Assembly (NCBI GenBank): GCA_040756375.1 | Contig: JBFLZC010000011.1 | Coordinates: 72,234 to 136,233 of the forward strand | Origin: VGSG01 sp040756375 | GTDB taxonomy: Bacteria > Desulfobacterota > Desulfomonilia > Desulfomonilales > Desulfomonilaceae | Length of the DNA: 64,000 nucleotides | Direction: 5' to 3' | In this document: positions 36,715 to 45,569 of the stretch, in pieces | How positions within the stretch are numbered: position 1 is the first letter of the stretch | Layout: every line of letters starts with the position of its first letter | The notes under the pieces: model-generated | The model's database searches: none | What the model saw: the letters and a program-made list of their open reading frames with translations, nothing else | Told to the model about the DNA's origin: nothing | Program-made: the position numbers and the translations under genes

Positions 36715-37920
36715 TCAGTACTTACCGATGATCGCGATACAGCAGACGTTCATGAAAGGCACGCCGCCCAGGTTGTGGGTAAGGCCGTATCGAGGATTCT
36801 CAATCTGGCGCTCGCCGGCTCGTCCGTGCAGTTGGAGGTACATCTCGTACAGCATACGTAACCCTGACGCGCCGATCGGATGCCCGAAACACTTGAGTCC
36901 GCCATCCACCTGAGCCGGAACTCCGCCGCCATCCTTATCGTAGAATCCGTCGAGAGCATCGCGCCACGCCTTTCCCCGCTCGGATATATGGAGATCCTCG
37001 TACGTGACCAACTCAGTGATAGAGAAGCAATCGTGCAGCTCCATCATACTGATTTCTTCTTTGGGTTTGGTGATGCCTGCTTCTTCGTAGGCCTTGGTGC
37101 TGCACTTCGCGGTGGTAATGAAATGATCCCCGTCCCAGTTATTGTATCCCATTTCTTCACCGCTGCTCAGCGACAGTTGCAGCGCCTTGACCGTGACGAA
37201 GTCTTTGTATCCCATCTCTTTGGCCTTCTCCACGGTGGTGACGATCGCGCAGGCTGAGCCGTCACTTACGCCACAGCAGTCGAAGAGTCCGAGCGGATAC
37301 GCAATGATGGGTGCCGCCATAACCTGATCTTCGCTCACGGTTTTCCGTAGATGGGCTTTGGGGTTAAGCGCTCCGTTGGAATGGCTCTTGACCGAGACGT
37401 GCGCAATAGCCCGCTTCAGGTCTTGAGCCTGGATGCGATACTTTGACGTGTATGCGGTCGCGAGCTGCGCAAACGAGCCTGGGGCAGTCACATTGGGCCA
37501 GAAGAGCCATTGCAACGAACCCCAGTTGGAACCGGGATTCGGCAAGCCGCCGTAACCGGTATCCTTGAGCTTTTCCACGCCCAGGGCCAGCGCAATGTCA
37601 TAGGCGCCGGACGCAACCGCGTACACCGCGCCGCGGAACGCTTCCGTGCCGGTCGCACAGAAATTCTCGACTCGCGTCACGGGTATGAGCGGCAGTCGGA
37701 GCGTCATGGACAACGGCAGTGCGCTCTTGCCCACGTTGATTTCGTCCATGCAGGTGCCCAGCCACGCGGCCTGGATCTCTTTGGGATCGATCTTCGCGTC
37801 CTTGAGGCACTCGGTGTACGCTTCGACCATGAGCTCTTCCGCGCCCACGTCCCAACGTTCGCCGAAACGGGTGCAGCCCATGCCGATGATCGCTACCTTG
37901 TCTTTGATTCCTGTGGCCAT
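36715..37920 (-). CDS. thiolase (archaeal/SCP2-thiolase type)
   Basis: The 401-residue thiolase-fold enzyme has the nucleophilic Cys in VENFCATGTEA and the catalytic His in KCFGHPIGASG. It resembles the archaeal acetoacetyl-CoA thiolase / lipid-transfer thiolase branch more than FadA. In Archaea such a thiolase works in a complex with an HMG-CoA synthase and a DUF35 protein; here an HMGS-like-DUF35 fusion is the next gene upstream. ATG 37920 has GGAGGG 7 bases before it. The role inferred is thiolytic cleavage of 3-ketoacyl-CoA in this catabolic cluster. Confidence 0.88.
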   Translation of the reverse strand: MATGIKDKVAIIGMGCTRFGERWDVGAEELMVEAYTECLKDAKIDPKEIQAAWLGTCMDEINVGKSALPLSMTLRLPLIPVTRVENFCATGTEAFRGAVYAVASGAYDIALALGVEKLKDTGYGGLPNPGSNWGSLQWLFWPNVTAPGSFAQLATAYTSKYRIQAQDLKRAIAHVSVKSHSNGALNPKAHLRKTVSEDQVMAAPIIAYPLGLFDCCGVSDGSACAIVTTVEKAKEMGYKDFVTVKALQLSLSSGEEMGYNNWDGDHFITTAKCSTKAYEEAGITKPKEEISMMELHDCFSITELVTYEDLHISERGKAWRDALDGFYDKDGGGVPAQVDGGLKCFGHPIGASGLRMLYEMYLQLHGRAGERQIENPRYGLTHNLGGVPFMNVCCIAIIGKY

Positions 37921-38100
37921 ATCTCAACCCTCCTGCGGGTCATTTCCGTGTGATCTCACGAGGTTTTGTGAGGGCGGGTTTGAAACCCGCCCCTACCGCG
38001 CCTATGCGTAACCTCTATGTCATTCTCCCAAAATTCAGCAGTACCAATCTTTCAAGCGCTGGAAGCGCTTGCATAGCCTAGGAGTTTTTGGTGGAGGGGT

Positions 38101-38138
38101 CCGGGGAGGCCTCTTTTTGCAAAAAGGGGCTTCCCCGG
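38101..38138. repeat. hairpin repeat between fusion gene and thiolase
   Basis: CCGGGGAGGCCTCTTTTTGC pairs with GCAAAAAGGGGCTTCCCCGG with a few mismatches. It is in the same family as 36642-36679 and 63741-63775. It lies 39 bases after the fusion gene's stop, within a 256-base gap. Confidence 0.65.
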
Positions 38139-38176
38139 CCAATTCGTCCCAAAACGCCTCGGCCTTGGAAACGCTT

Positions 38177-40915
38177 CTAGAACTTGAAGAGCTTCTCGAT
38201 AAGCTGCGATTTCATGATGTCGCCTTCGACCTTCAGCTTCCCGGTGGTAAACGCCTGCATTGCCGGCAGCTCTTTGCGAATAAGCGCCAGGAAATCCTGA
38301 TCCGACATAAGGATCGTGGTCGTGGGCTTTTCATGCTTGCCCTGAGCCACCTGGCAGCTCCCTTCCTTGATCTCCACGAACCACTCGCCGCCACCTGGGC
38401 CGGAAATCTTGTACTGGAACACTACATTGACTCCCGCAGCTTTATCAGCCTGGAAAGCCTGTGGCATAGCATCGAAGACGCTCTTAACCGTCAGCCCTCC
38501 ACCAGCCGGCTCTTTCTCGCCTGCGGTCTCTGGAGTAAATGCATTCAGCATGTCTCCTAAAGCCGCTGTGGCGTTGTACGATTCAACCGCGCCGCTCATG
38601 GAGTTGATTGCATCCCAGCTCTGGTGAATCTCTTCCGGGGTGGGAGGAGTCACGCCGTCGCCGACAACAGCGCCTTTCCCGGTAACCACCGCGGCACGAT
38701 CAAAGTGACCCAGGCCTGCATTGAAGACCATGCCGGTCTCCGTAGACTGATCCGAGCAAAGATAGAGCACCATCGGGGTCACATATTCGGGCTTGAGCCG
38801 CTCGAACAAATCGGGCGGCAGCACGTCTTCGGTGAGCCGCGTGCCCGCGGTCGGAGCGACGCAGTTCACCTTGATGTTGTACTTGTCGCCTTCCAGCTTG
38901 AGCGTATTCATCAGACCTACAAGGCCCAGCTTGGCGCCGGAATAATTGGTTTGGCCGAAATTGCCGTACAAGCCCGCAGATGATGTGGTCATGATGATGC
39001 GGCCATAGCCCTGTTCCCGCATCTGTGTAAACGCAGGCCTGGTCACGTTGTATGCACCGCTCAGGTGCACAGCCAAGACCGCACCCCAATCCGCAGGTTC
39101 CATTTTGGCCAGAGTCTTGTCCCGGAGAATTCCCGCATTGTTAATCAGGATGTCCACCCGGCCGAAGGCATCCATCGCAGTCCTGATAATCGCCTGGCCG
39201 CCTTCCGGCGTGGATACCGAATCGTAGTTCGCCACGGCTTCGCCGCCCAAGGCTTTGATTTCCGTGACCACTGCGTCGGCAGCCGCGGAACCTGATCCGG
39301 TGCCGTCTCTTGCGCCGCCCAAGTCGTTCACTACGATCTTGGCGCCACGTTTTGCCAGCTCCAGGGCATACGCGCGGCCCAGTCCTGCTCCAGCGCCCGT
39401 GATCACCGCGACTTTGCCTTCAAAACCGATCTCTGGGCCTTCTTCCGCGGCCTCTTCCACGGTGTCCATCGGTAGCGGGATGGCCTTCCAGAAATAGCCG
39501 GAGAAGCCGCGTTCCCTGTCGGTGTATCGCTTCCTGAACGCCAGCTTCACCGGCTGCCCCACACGTACGTCGTCGAGCTCGCAATCGGTGAAGTCCGCCA
39601 TATACCGGCCGCCACCCTCAAACTGGACCATGCCGTAAATCGCGGGCGGGTCCAGAGAAACCGCAAGAAGATCTCCGGTGAAGCTCTTCACTCTGGCAGG
39701 CACTTCAGCGAACTCGTAGTCTTCCTGGGTGTAGACCGCATGACAGTCCGGATTCACGCAGATATCCATGCTGGGGAACTGAGGCGTCCCGCATTGGGTG
39801 CACTTGCCGCCCACCATGCCCAGGAGCATCTTGCGTTTGCGCCAGATCACCGTCATCGCAGTCTGCGTCGGGCATTCAGCCCTGATGCCCATTTCCGTCT
39901 GGATGAGGTCCCGGAATTTGAGGAACTTCGCGTAATTATCTACGGGTTTCTTATCTTCCAGAGCTCCGGTAATGCCTGTGCGAGCCGGCAAATCCAGGAT
40001 CTTGTCCGTCACTTGAAAATAGAGTGCATCGCACCCTTGGCCAAAGCCTGCGAGCAGAATGCGATCTCCCGGCTTGGCTTGTTCAAGAGTCTGTGAGAGC
40101 ATGACCAGCGGATGCGCCGCGCCTGTTTCGCCGCAGACTTCGTGCATGTTGTCCACAAGCTTGTCTGCACGCGCGCCGAGCTGCGATGCGATCTTGCGGT
40201 GCTCCGCCTTGAAGAAGCACGGGAAGACGAACCTGTCCACATCGTCCATCGATATGGAGAGCTTGTTGAAGAGCCCGGTTACGGCCTCCGGAATAATCTT
40301 GGAGTATCCCGCGTCGCGGACCCAGCGCTCTTCCCACATGTAGTCATACGTTTTGCCTTCTCCGCGGAAATGGTCCACGAAATCGTGCGCGACCGAGTAC
40401 GAGCCCTTGAATTCCGCGATCACGTCCGAGTCGCCCACGAGGACCGAAGCAGCGCCATCGCCGAACCACATCTCGTAGAAATATGCAGCTTTGGCTTCGC
40501 GCTTGTCCGCCGCCACCACGAGCGCTCGCGAATTGCCGTTTTTGCCGATCGTGGAAAGCGCCGTAATCAGGCCTGTTGTTCCCGCTCTGAGGCTGGAAGC
40601 CACATCCTGAGCGACCATGTCGTCCCTCAGATTGAGCGCAGTCTTCACAACCCCTGCATTGAGACGGTCCAGGAACGGCAGCGTGGTCGAACAGAGGTAG
40701 ATCGCATCCACCGCCTTCTTGTCCGTGCCTTTGAGGCAATCCTGAGCCGCGGAAACCGCCATGGTCAGAGTGTCCTCGTCCCAGTTGCAGAACGACCGCT
40801 CGCCCTGAGCCACCATGATGATGGCAGGGGCAAACCAGCCCATGCTCTGGAATATACTCATGCGGTTCAGTCGCAACTTCGGAATGTAACCGCCGTATGA
40901 AACGATGCCGATCAT
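38177..40915 (-). CDS. four-domain fusion: HMGS-like, DUF35, SDR, SCP2
   Basis: The 912-residue protein has, in order: an HMG-CoA-synthase/KAS III-like domain (1-340); a DUF35 zinc ribbon and OB-fold (about 365-490, CTQCGTPQFPSMDICVNPDC); a short-chain dehydrogenase (about 510-755, GAGAGLGRAYALEL, NNAG and the YSGAK active site) like the peroxisomal (3R)-hydroxyacyl-CoA dehydrogenase; and a C-terminal SCP2 lipid-binding domain (about 805-912). The HMGS nucleophile position, normally Cys before (K/R)AGT, is Leu109 (SSLRAGTTG), so classical condensation is unlikely. ATG 40915 has AAGGGGAG upstream. The SDR-SCP2 half is a near-duplicate of that in the upstream gene, 18 bases away. Confidence 0.88.
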   Translation of the reverse strand: MIGIVSYGGYIPKLRLNRMSIFQSMGWFAPAIIMVAQGERSFCNWDEDTLTMAVSAAQDCLKGTDKKAVDAIYLCSTTLPFLDRLNAGVVKTALNLRDDMVAQDVASSLRAGTTGLITALSTIGKNGNSRALVVAADKREAKAAYFYEMWFGDGAASVLVGDSDVIAEFKGSYSVAHDFVDHFRGEGKTYDYMWEERWVRDAGYSKIIPEAVTGLFNKLSISMDDVDRFVFPCFFKAEHRKIASQLGARADKLVDNMHEVCGETGAAHPLVMLSQTLEQAKPGDRILLAGFGQGCDALYFQVTDKILDLPARTGITGALEDKKPVDNYAKFLKFRDLIQTEMGIRAECPTQTAMTVIWRKRKMLLGMVGGKCTQCGTPQFPSMDICVNPDCHAVYTQEDYEFAEVPARVKSFTGDLLAVSLDPPAIYGMVQFEGGGRYMADFTDCELDDVRVGQPVKLAFRKRYTDRERGFSGYFWKAIPLPMDTVEEAAEEGPEIGFEGKVAVITGAGAGLGRAYALELAKRGAKIVVNDLGGARDGTGSGSAAADAVVTEIKALGGEAVANYDSVSTPEGGQAIIRTAMDAFGRVDILINNAGILRDKTLAKMEPADWGAVLAVHLSGAYNVTRPAFTQMREQGYGRIIMTTSSAGLYGNFGQTNYSGAKLGLVGLMNTLKLEGDKYNIKVNCVAPTAGTRLTEDVLPPDLFERLKPEYVTPMVLYLCSDQSTETGMVFNAGLGHFDRAAVVTGKGAVVGDGVTPPTPEEIHQSWDAINSMSGAVESYNATAALGDMLNAFTPETAGEKEPAGGGLTVKSVFDAMPQAFQADKAAGVNVVFQYKISGPGGGEWFVEIKEGSCQVAQGKHEKPTTTILMSDQDFLALIRKELPAMQAFTTGKLKVEGDIMKSQLIEKLFKF

Positions 40916-40933
40916 GGTTGGCTCCCCTTATCT

Positions 40934-43075
40934 TTAGAACTTGAACAGTTTCTCGATGAGTTGGGATTTCATCAGGTCGCCTTCGATCTTGAGCTTGCCA
41001 GACGTGTACGCCTGCATTGCATTCAGCTTGCCGCTAATCATGTTCACAAAGTCTTCATCGCCCATAAGGATGCTTGTGGTCGGCTTGGCATGAGCGCCCG
41101 CCGACACCTGGCATTTTTGGTCCTTCACGCTCACGTGCCAATCGCCGCCGGTCGGGCCTGAAATCTTGAACTGGAAGATCACATCAACGCCCGTAGCCTT
41201 ATCCGCACGGAATGCGTTCGCGATGTTGTCGAAGACGCCTTGCACTGTGAGCTGCGGCTTCTGCTCTGCTGCAGGAGCGGCTGCCGCTGCTTGACTCGGA
41301 CCTGCTGCAACCGCATCGAATATGGCTCCCACGGCCGCAGTGGCATTTGCGAACAACTTGGCCCCTTGCAACGACTTGATTGCATCCATGTGCGCGGCCA
41401 CTTCTTCCGGTGTGGGCAGCTTGTCTCCGCTACCGAGCACCACGCCCGCGCCGGTGATGACTTCCGCCTTGTTGTAGCAACCCATGCCCGCGTTGTACAC
41501 CGCGCCGGTCACCGGGCACTTGTCGGAACAGAGATACAAGACCATCGGAGTCACAAACTCAGGCTTGAGTTTAGCTTGCAGGTCGGGTGGCAGGATATCG
41601 TCGGTCAGTCTCGTCGCGGCAACAGGCGCAATCGCGTTCACTTTGATATTGTGCTTTTCACCTTCTGCCTTGAGCGTATTCACCATGCCGATAAGGGCCA
41701 TTTTGGCAGCGGAATAGTTGCACTGGCCGAAATTGCCGTACAGACCCGCCGCGGACGTAGTCATGATGATCCGGCCGTAGCCTTGTTCACGCATCTTGAT
41801 GAATGCAGGCCGAGACACGTTGTATGCGCCGTTGAGGTGTACGGCCATGATCGCATCCCATTCCGACGGCTCCATCTTGATCAGGCTCTTGTCCCGAAGG
41901 ATCCCTGCATTGTTGATGAGGATGTCCACTCGGCCGAACGCATCGACCGCGGCCTTCACAATGGCTTCCCCACCTTCGGGAGTGCTCACCGAGTCGTAGT
42001 TTGCTACAGCTTCGCCGCCCGCGGCCTTGATTTCAGCGACCACAGCGTCTGCCATGCTCGTTCCGGCGCCGGTGCCGTCCCTCGCTCCGCCCAGGTCGTT
42101 CACCACAACTTTGGCACCTCGCGCGGCCAGTTCCAGAGCATATGCTTTGCCCAGACCTCCGCCCGCGCCCGTTACTATCGCTACCCTGTCGTCGAACCTG
42201 ATCCAGCCGCCTTTGGAGCGCTTTTCCAGCTCAGCCTTGCTCACCCATTCCACGATGCCGCGATCTATGGCCACGTCGCCTGTGTCAGCATTCAGGGTCC
42301 TGAAAAGCGCCTTGCCTTCCTCAATCTTCCAAATCTGCGTCTTGACCGGCACTCCAGGGTAGAGCGTCCGAGAAAAACGATTCCGGAATCGTGTCATGCG
42401 CTCAGGCTCACCGGGAAAGAGGTGCTTGATTGCCGCACGACACGCATACCCGTGCGTGCAAAGGCCGTGCATGATCGGCTTTTCAAATCCGCTGGCCTTG
42501 GCAAAGTCCGGGTCAACGTGCAGAGCGAAGATATCGCCGCTCAAGCGATAGATCAGCGGCTGATTTTCGGAAGGATACGCAATCTCCTCAAAGTCGGGCG
42601 GCCGATCGGGGAATTCCACCGTCTCCTTGGGGGATTCCGGGCCGCCAAAACCACCATCCAATCGGCCGAAAATCGTGAGAATGTTCGTGAAGAGCTTCTG
42701 GCCGCTGGAATGGTACGTGTCCCCTTCCGCGATTACGAGCGCACCCTTTTCCTTACCCTTGTCATACATGTGGGTAATCGCGCCTTCGGTGATCAGCTTC
42801 CCTTCCGGCGGAATCGGATTATGAAAGATCAGGTCCTGCTCGCCGTGGAGCACTCCCGCAAGGTTCACGTTGGACGTGAGCCCGGCCTGCGCAAGGAAAT
42901 CGAAGATCGCGGCAATCGCGAAGCTCGGTATCACCTTGAGCCGATTTTCGTAACAGTATTCCAGTTCGTCGAAGCCCGCGCCCACGCCCAAAGCGTACAG
43001 AATCACATCCTTCCAGCCGTAATCCTTGGTCAGCGGGCCGATCTTCTTCCCGATGGAATCAAGATTCAGAGCCAT
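40934..43075 (-). CDS. peroxisomal-type multifunctional enzyme (hydratase 2-SDR-SCP2)
   Basis: The 713-residue protein carries a double-hotdog MaoC-like enoyl-CoA hydratase 2 (1-290; the second half has FALHVDPDFAKASGFEKPIMHGLCTHG, the hydratase 2 motif), a short-chain dehydrogenase (about 297-545, GAGGGLGKAYALEL, NNAG and YSAAK) and an SCP2 domain (about 605-713). It would hydrate trans-2-enoyl-CoA to the (3R)-hydroxyacyl-CoA and oxidise it. Eukaryotic MFE-2 has the order SDR-hydratase-SCP2; here the first two are swapped. ATG 43075 has GGAGGAA upstream, and it begins 21 bases after tetR. Confidence 0.9.
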   Translation of the reverse strand: MALNLDSIGKKIGPLTKDYGWKDVILYALGVGAGFDELEYCYENRLKVIPSFAIAAIFDFLAQAGLTSNVNLAGVLHGEQDLIFHNPIPPEGKLITEGAITHMYDKGKEKGALVIAEGDTYHSSGQKLFTNILTIFGRLDGGFGGPESPKETVEFPDRPPDFEEIAYPSENQPLIYRLSGDIFALHVDPDFAKASGFEKPIMHGLCTHGYACRAAIKHLFPGEPERMTRFRNRFSRTLYPGVPVKTQIWKIEEGKALFRTLNADTGDVAIDRGIVEWVSKAELEKRSKGGWIRFDDRVAIVTGAGGGLGKAYALELAARGAKVVVNDLGGARDGTGAGTSMADAVVAEIKAAGGEAVANYDSVSTPEGGEAIVKAAVDAFGRVDILINNAGILRDKSLIKMEPSEWDAIMAVHLNGAYNVSRPAFIKMREQGYGRIIMTTSAAGLYGNFGQCNYSAAKMALIGMVNTLKAEGEKHNIKVNAIAPVAATRLTDDILPPDLQAKLKPEFVTPMVLYLCSDKCPVTGAVYNAGMGCYNKAEVITGAGVVLGSGDKLPTPEEVAAHMDAIKSLQGAKLFANATAAVGAIFDAVAAGPSQAAAAAPAAEQKPQLTVQGVFDNIANAFRADKATGVDVIFQFKISGPTGGDWHVSVKDQKCQVSAGAHAKPTTSILMGDEDFVNMISGKLNAMQAYTSGKLKIEGDLMKSQLIEKLFKF

Positions 43076-43096
43076 CGAGTTCCTCCATGACGACGT

Positions 43097-43717
43097 TTAT
43101 GTGTTGAATGCAGGTATGAGGATGAACTTCAGCGTCTCTTTCACCCGAGAGACGTATTCTTCACGTTCCATGGTCAGCATGGACCGGAAAAAACCTTCAC
43201 CGGAAATAAAGTTGTGGATCGAGTTGATCATGGCCAGGATCTGCAATGAGACTCCCTTGGGCACAGCCTTCTTGTTCTTGCACAGTCCCATAGAATAGGC
43301 GATGTCGGAAATAAAATCCGGCACGTAGATATCCAGGATCGACTCGTCACGGGTCTTGCCGAAATAGCGAAGAAGCACCAGGTTGGAGATTTCGGGGTTT
43401 TCAAACAGATAGTCCGTGGTCATGTCGATTGCGATTTCCATGCGGTCCGCAAACGGCCTGCCATGAATGACCCGTTCCACTTCCTGGAGTCTGTGCCGCA
43501 AATCGTCGAACACGTCTTGGACGACCCCCTGGTACAGGTCGCTCTTCTCCCCCCAGTGGTAGTACAAGGTTGATATGTCAATTCCCGCTTCTTCAGCGAT
43601 CATGCGCGTGGTCGCGCCATGATACCCGTATTCGCCGAAGACCCTCCTCGCGACCTTGAGGATGCGGGCCTTCATGGAGTCCGGGTCTTTGCGGGCCTTT
43701 TCCAGGGGCGTTGCCAT
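43097..43717 (-). CDS. TetR-family regulator of the acyl-CoA cluster
   Basis: The 206-residue repressor has an N-terminal helix-turn-helix (about residues 18-65; FGEYGYHGATTRMIAEEAGIDISTLYYHWGEKSDLY) and a divergent ligand-binding C-terminus. The multifunctional enzyme gene starts 21 bases after its stop, so it probably leads the operon and represses it in the absence of an acyl-CoA-type ligand (inference from FadR/TetR relatives). A perfect palindrome at 43736-43755 lies 18 bases upstream of its start. A truncated copy of its first 29 codons lies at 46625-46733. Confidence 0.88.
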   Translation of the reverse strand: MATPLEKARKDPDSMKARILKVARRVFGEYGYHGATTRMIAEEAGIDISTLYYHWGEKSDLYQGVVQDVFDDLRHRLQEVERVIHGRPFADRMEIAIDMTTDYLFENPEISNLVLLRYFGKTRDESILDIYVPDFISDIAYSMGLCKNKKAVPKGVSLQILAMINSIHNFISGEGFFRSMLTMEREEYVSRVKETLKFILIPAFNT

Positions 43718-43735
43718 AGACGTTTCCAGCAGAGG

Positions 43736-43755
43736 TTTCCATCAAATGATGGAAA
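43736..43755. promoter_or_regulatory. probable TetR operator palindrome
   Basis: TTTCCATCA-AA-TGATGGAAA is a perfect 9-base inverted repeat directly upstream of tetR, the expected place and size for autoregulation. The same 20 bases are kept unchanged at 46752-46771 in front of the decayed tetR copy while surrounding bases differ, which supports function. Confidence 0.7.
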
Positions 43756-44179
43756 AGCATCGCGCAAACCGTACGAGGAGGTCAAGAGAAAAAACATTAG
43801 GTTCGTAATCATTCAGTTACGTGAGGGCGCTGATTGTGCTTGACGAAAAGGCGGCCCTAGGAGTAAGGTTGAGCGTCACGGAAATAGCCCTTTCAACCAC
43901 AGAGGGGCATTGAAAGGGTCCCGGAACCTGGCGAAACGCGCCACAGCAGGTCATAGACAAGCCGCATAAGACGCCGAACTGCACTCATGACTCTTACAGC
44001 TCTCTGATTACAATTCATTCGGCCGATTTCTGGGGGGCGTCTTGTATGGAAACCATATAGGGGTTGGTTTGCCGCGGGGGCACGGCTGAATTCCGTTCAT
44101 CCAACATCTATTGACGCGCTTCAGTTCCTGCTGGAGGCCGGCGGAAAGGGAATGCGAGCGCCGAAGAAAGGAGTCCAAC

Positions 44180-44725
44180 ATGATTCGACTAGCCGACATC
44201 AAGATTGATCCAGATCGGGCACCACAAATCGACGAGAAGGAAGTACGCGAGTTGATGGAACGGGTGGCATCCGGAGATCCGGAAGCGACGACGGATTACC
44301 AATTAAATTTCCGGGCATTGGGCCAGCTCAGGCTGACAAACAGAACCCGAGGAAGTGAGCTTCTGGGTGTTCGATCCGCGGTGAATGGAGGTTGGATACC
44401 ATTTAACCTTGGACCGAGTCAGGGCATGGCTATTTACCAGTCCAGCGCGGTGCTTGCCCAATTCATAGTGCCACCGCAGACTCCCCATAATGATCCTCCT
44501 GTGATGGTTGAGAACCTATCGACAGCGATGTACATTGAGGCGTTTCTCACTCATGCGGGAAGTGCAACTACGCACGAGCAGTTGATTTTTCCGGCTGGAG
44601 GAGCGGGATCATCGCATCTATATTGGATGAATATTGGTGAAATCCTGTTCCTGATGCCTCTTGGAGTGGTGCCGTTTATGATGAGGCTCACTCAACTGCC
44701 CGCGGTAATGAGGGTGCTATTCTGA
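44180..44725 (+). CDS. orphan hypothetical protein, 181 aa
   Basis: ATG 44180 follows an AAAGGAG ribosome site. The N-terminus is charged and helical (DIKIDPDRAPQIDEKEVRELMERV). The rest is hydrophobic and beta-like with many Gly, Pro and Asn, ending in a Met/Leu-rich stretch (EILFLMPLGVVPFMMRL). There is no signal peptide, no cysteine and no known motif. A second orphan gene in the same direction follows 111 bases later, so they may form a pair. I do not recognise it. Confidence 0.6.
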   Translation: MIRLADIKIDPDRAPQIDEKEVRELMERVASGDPEATTDYQLNFRALGQLRLTNRTRGSELLGVRSAVNGGWIPFNLGPSQGMAIYQSSAVLAQFIVPPQTPHNDPPVMVENLSTAMYIEAFLTHAGSATTHEQLIFPAGGAGSSHLYWMNIGEILFLMPLGVVPFMMRLTQLPAVMRVLF

Positions 44726-44836
44726 CAGAGCATTCGGAAGAGCGACCAACCACAGCTCACGCTGCGAGGCGATCGGGAGCGTTGGTATAGCGAAAGCATT
44801 TTGTGCCTGCCCACGGTATGAAACATGGAGGTGCCG

Positions 44837-45196
44837 ATGGTCTTCACCGAGCAGGTTGACGGGAGCCTCGCGGTCATAGACAACCTTGGGCAGCAGGGCG
44901 ACCTTGTCCAGATGTATGTCACGCGAGGCGGCAAGCGCGTGGGGCCTGTGTTCTTATCCTATGGGGACGTGCAGCAAGTGCCGGACTTCTCAGAGCTGGA
45001 ATTTTGGGTTCAGAATGTTCCCACTGACTTCAGGATACAAAATATGTCCAGGCGTGGGATCGATTTCATCGTCCTTGACGAGCAAACGAGGGACAGGGTC
45101 ATTGCGCAGATCATGCCCCCGGGGGGATTCTTGGTCGTCACGTCTGCAGTGGGGTACCGTTACCGAGTTATCCCCGCTCACCCGCGCCTTGGGTAA
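44837..45196 (+). CDS. orphan hypothetical protein, 119 aa
   Basis: I start at ATG 44837, which has GGAGGTG 4 bases upstream; ATG 44825 is the alternative. The sequence is beta-rich and cysteine-free (VFLSYGDVQQVPDFSELEFWVQNVP). It ends with a segment (PGGFLVVTSAVGYRYRVIP) that could be the last strands of a sandwich. It follows the 44180 gene in the same direction. No family is recognised. Confidence 0.6.
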   Translation: MVFTEQVDGSLAVIDNLGQQGDLVQMYVTRGGKRVGPVFLSYGDVQQVPDFSELEFWVQNVPTDFRIQNMSRRGIDFIVLDEQTRDRVIAQIMPPGGFLVVTSAVGYRYRVIPAHPRLG

Positions 45197-45569
45197 CGCT
45201 GGCCGGTGACGGTGGAAGATAGCTCTTCCCTGCTTCCGTCTTGCGTGAAACATGACGTTCGTACTTGCGAAGCAGATCACGACATTCCTGGGCCTACACC
45301 TATTTCAGAAATCGCGTAAACGGCTATGGTGTACCCGGAATGCCTCCAACACGAAAAGACATCGGAGTCGAAAACCCGGATACAACCTGGGAAGTGGGGC
45401 CAGCGTCTCTGTGCCGTTGAATCGGCTCGGTCGACCGTTGTGCGAAGGGTCTCGCCGTCATTCCGGCGGACGCATGAATACAGGCTTTTTCAAATACTTT
45501 CGCCCCGCTGCCTGTCCCGGACTTGGAACCGGGGCTCGCCGGGGTGGCGATATGAGCAGGTAGGGTCTG
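45197..45569. other. intergenic region rich in repeat fragments
   Basis: No gene that I can support. From about 45455 there is a CGTCATTCCGGCGGACGCATGAA-like dispersed repeat, and from 45556 the arm of a hairpin (GTAGGGTCTGGTGAG ... CTTCACCGCATCCTAC, ending at 45643), related to the sequence near 1021. The latter runs into the 5' part of the next open frame. Confidence 0.5.
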
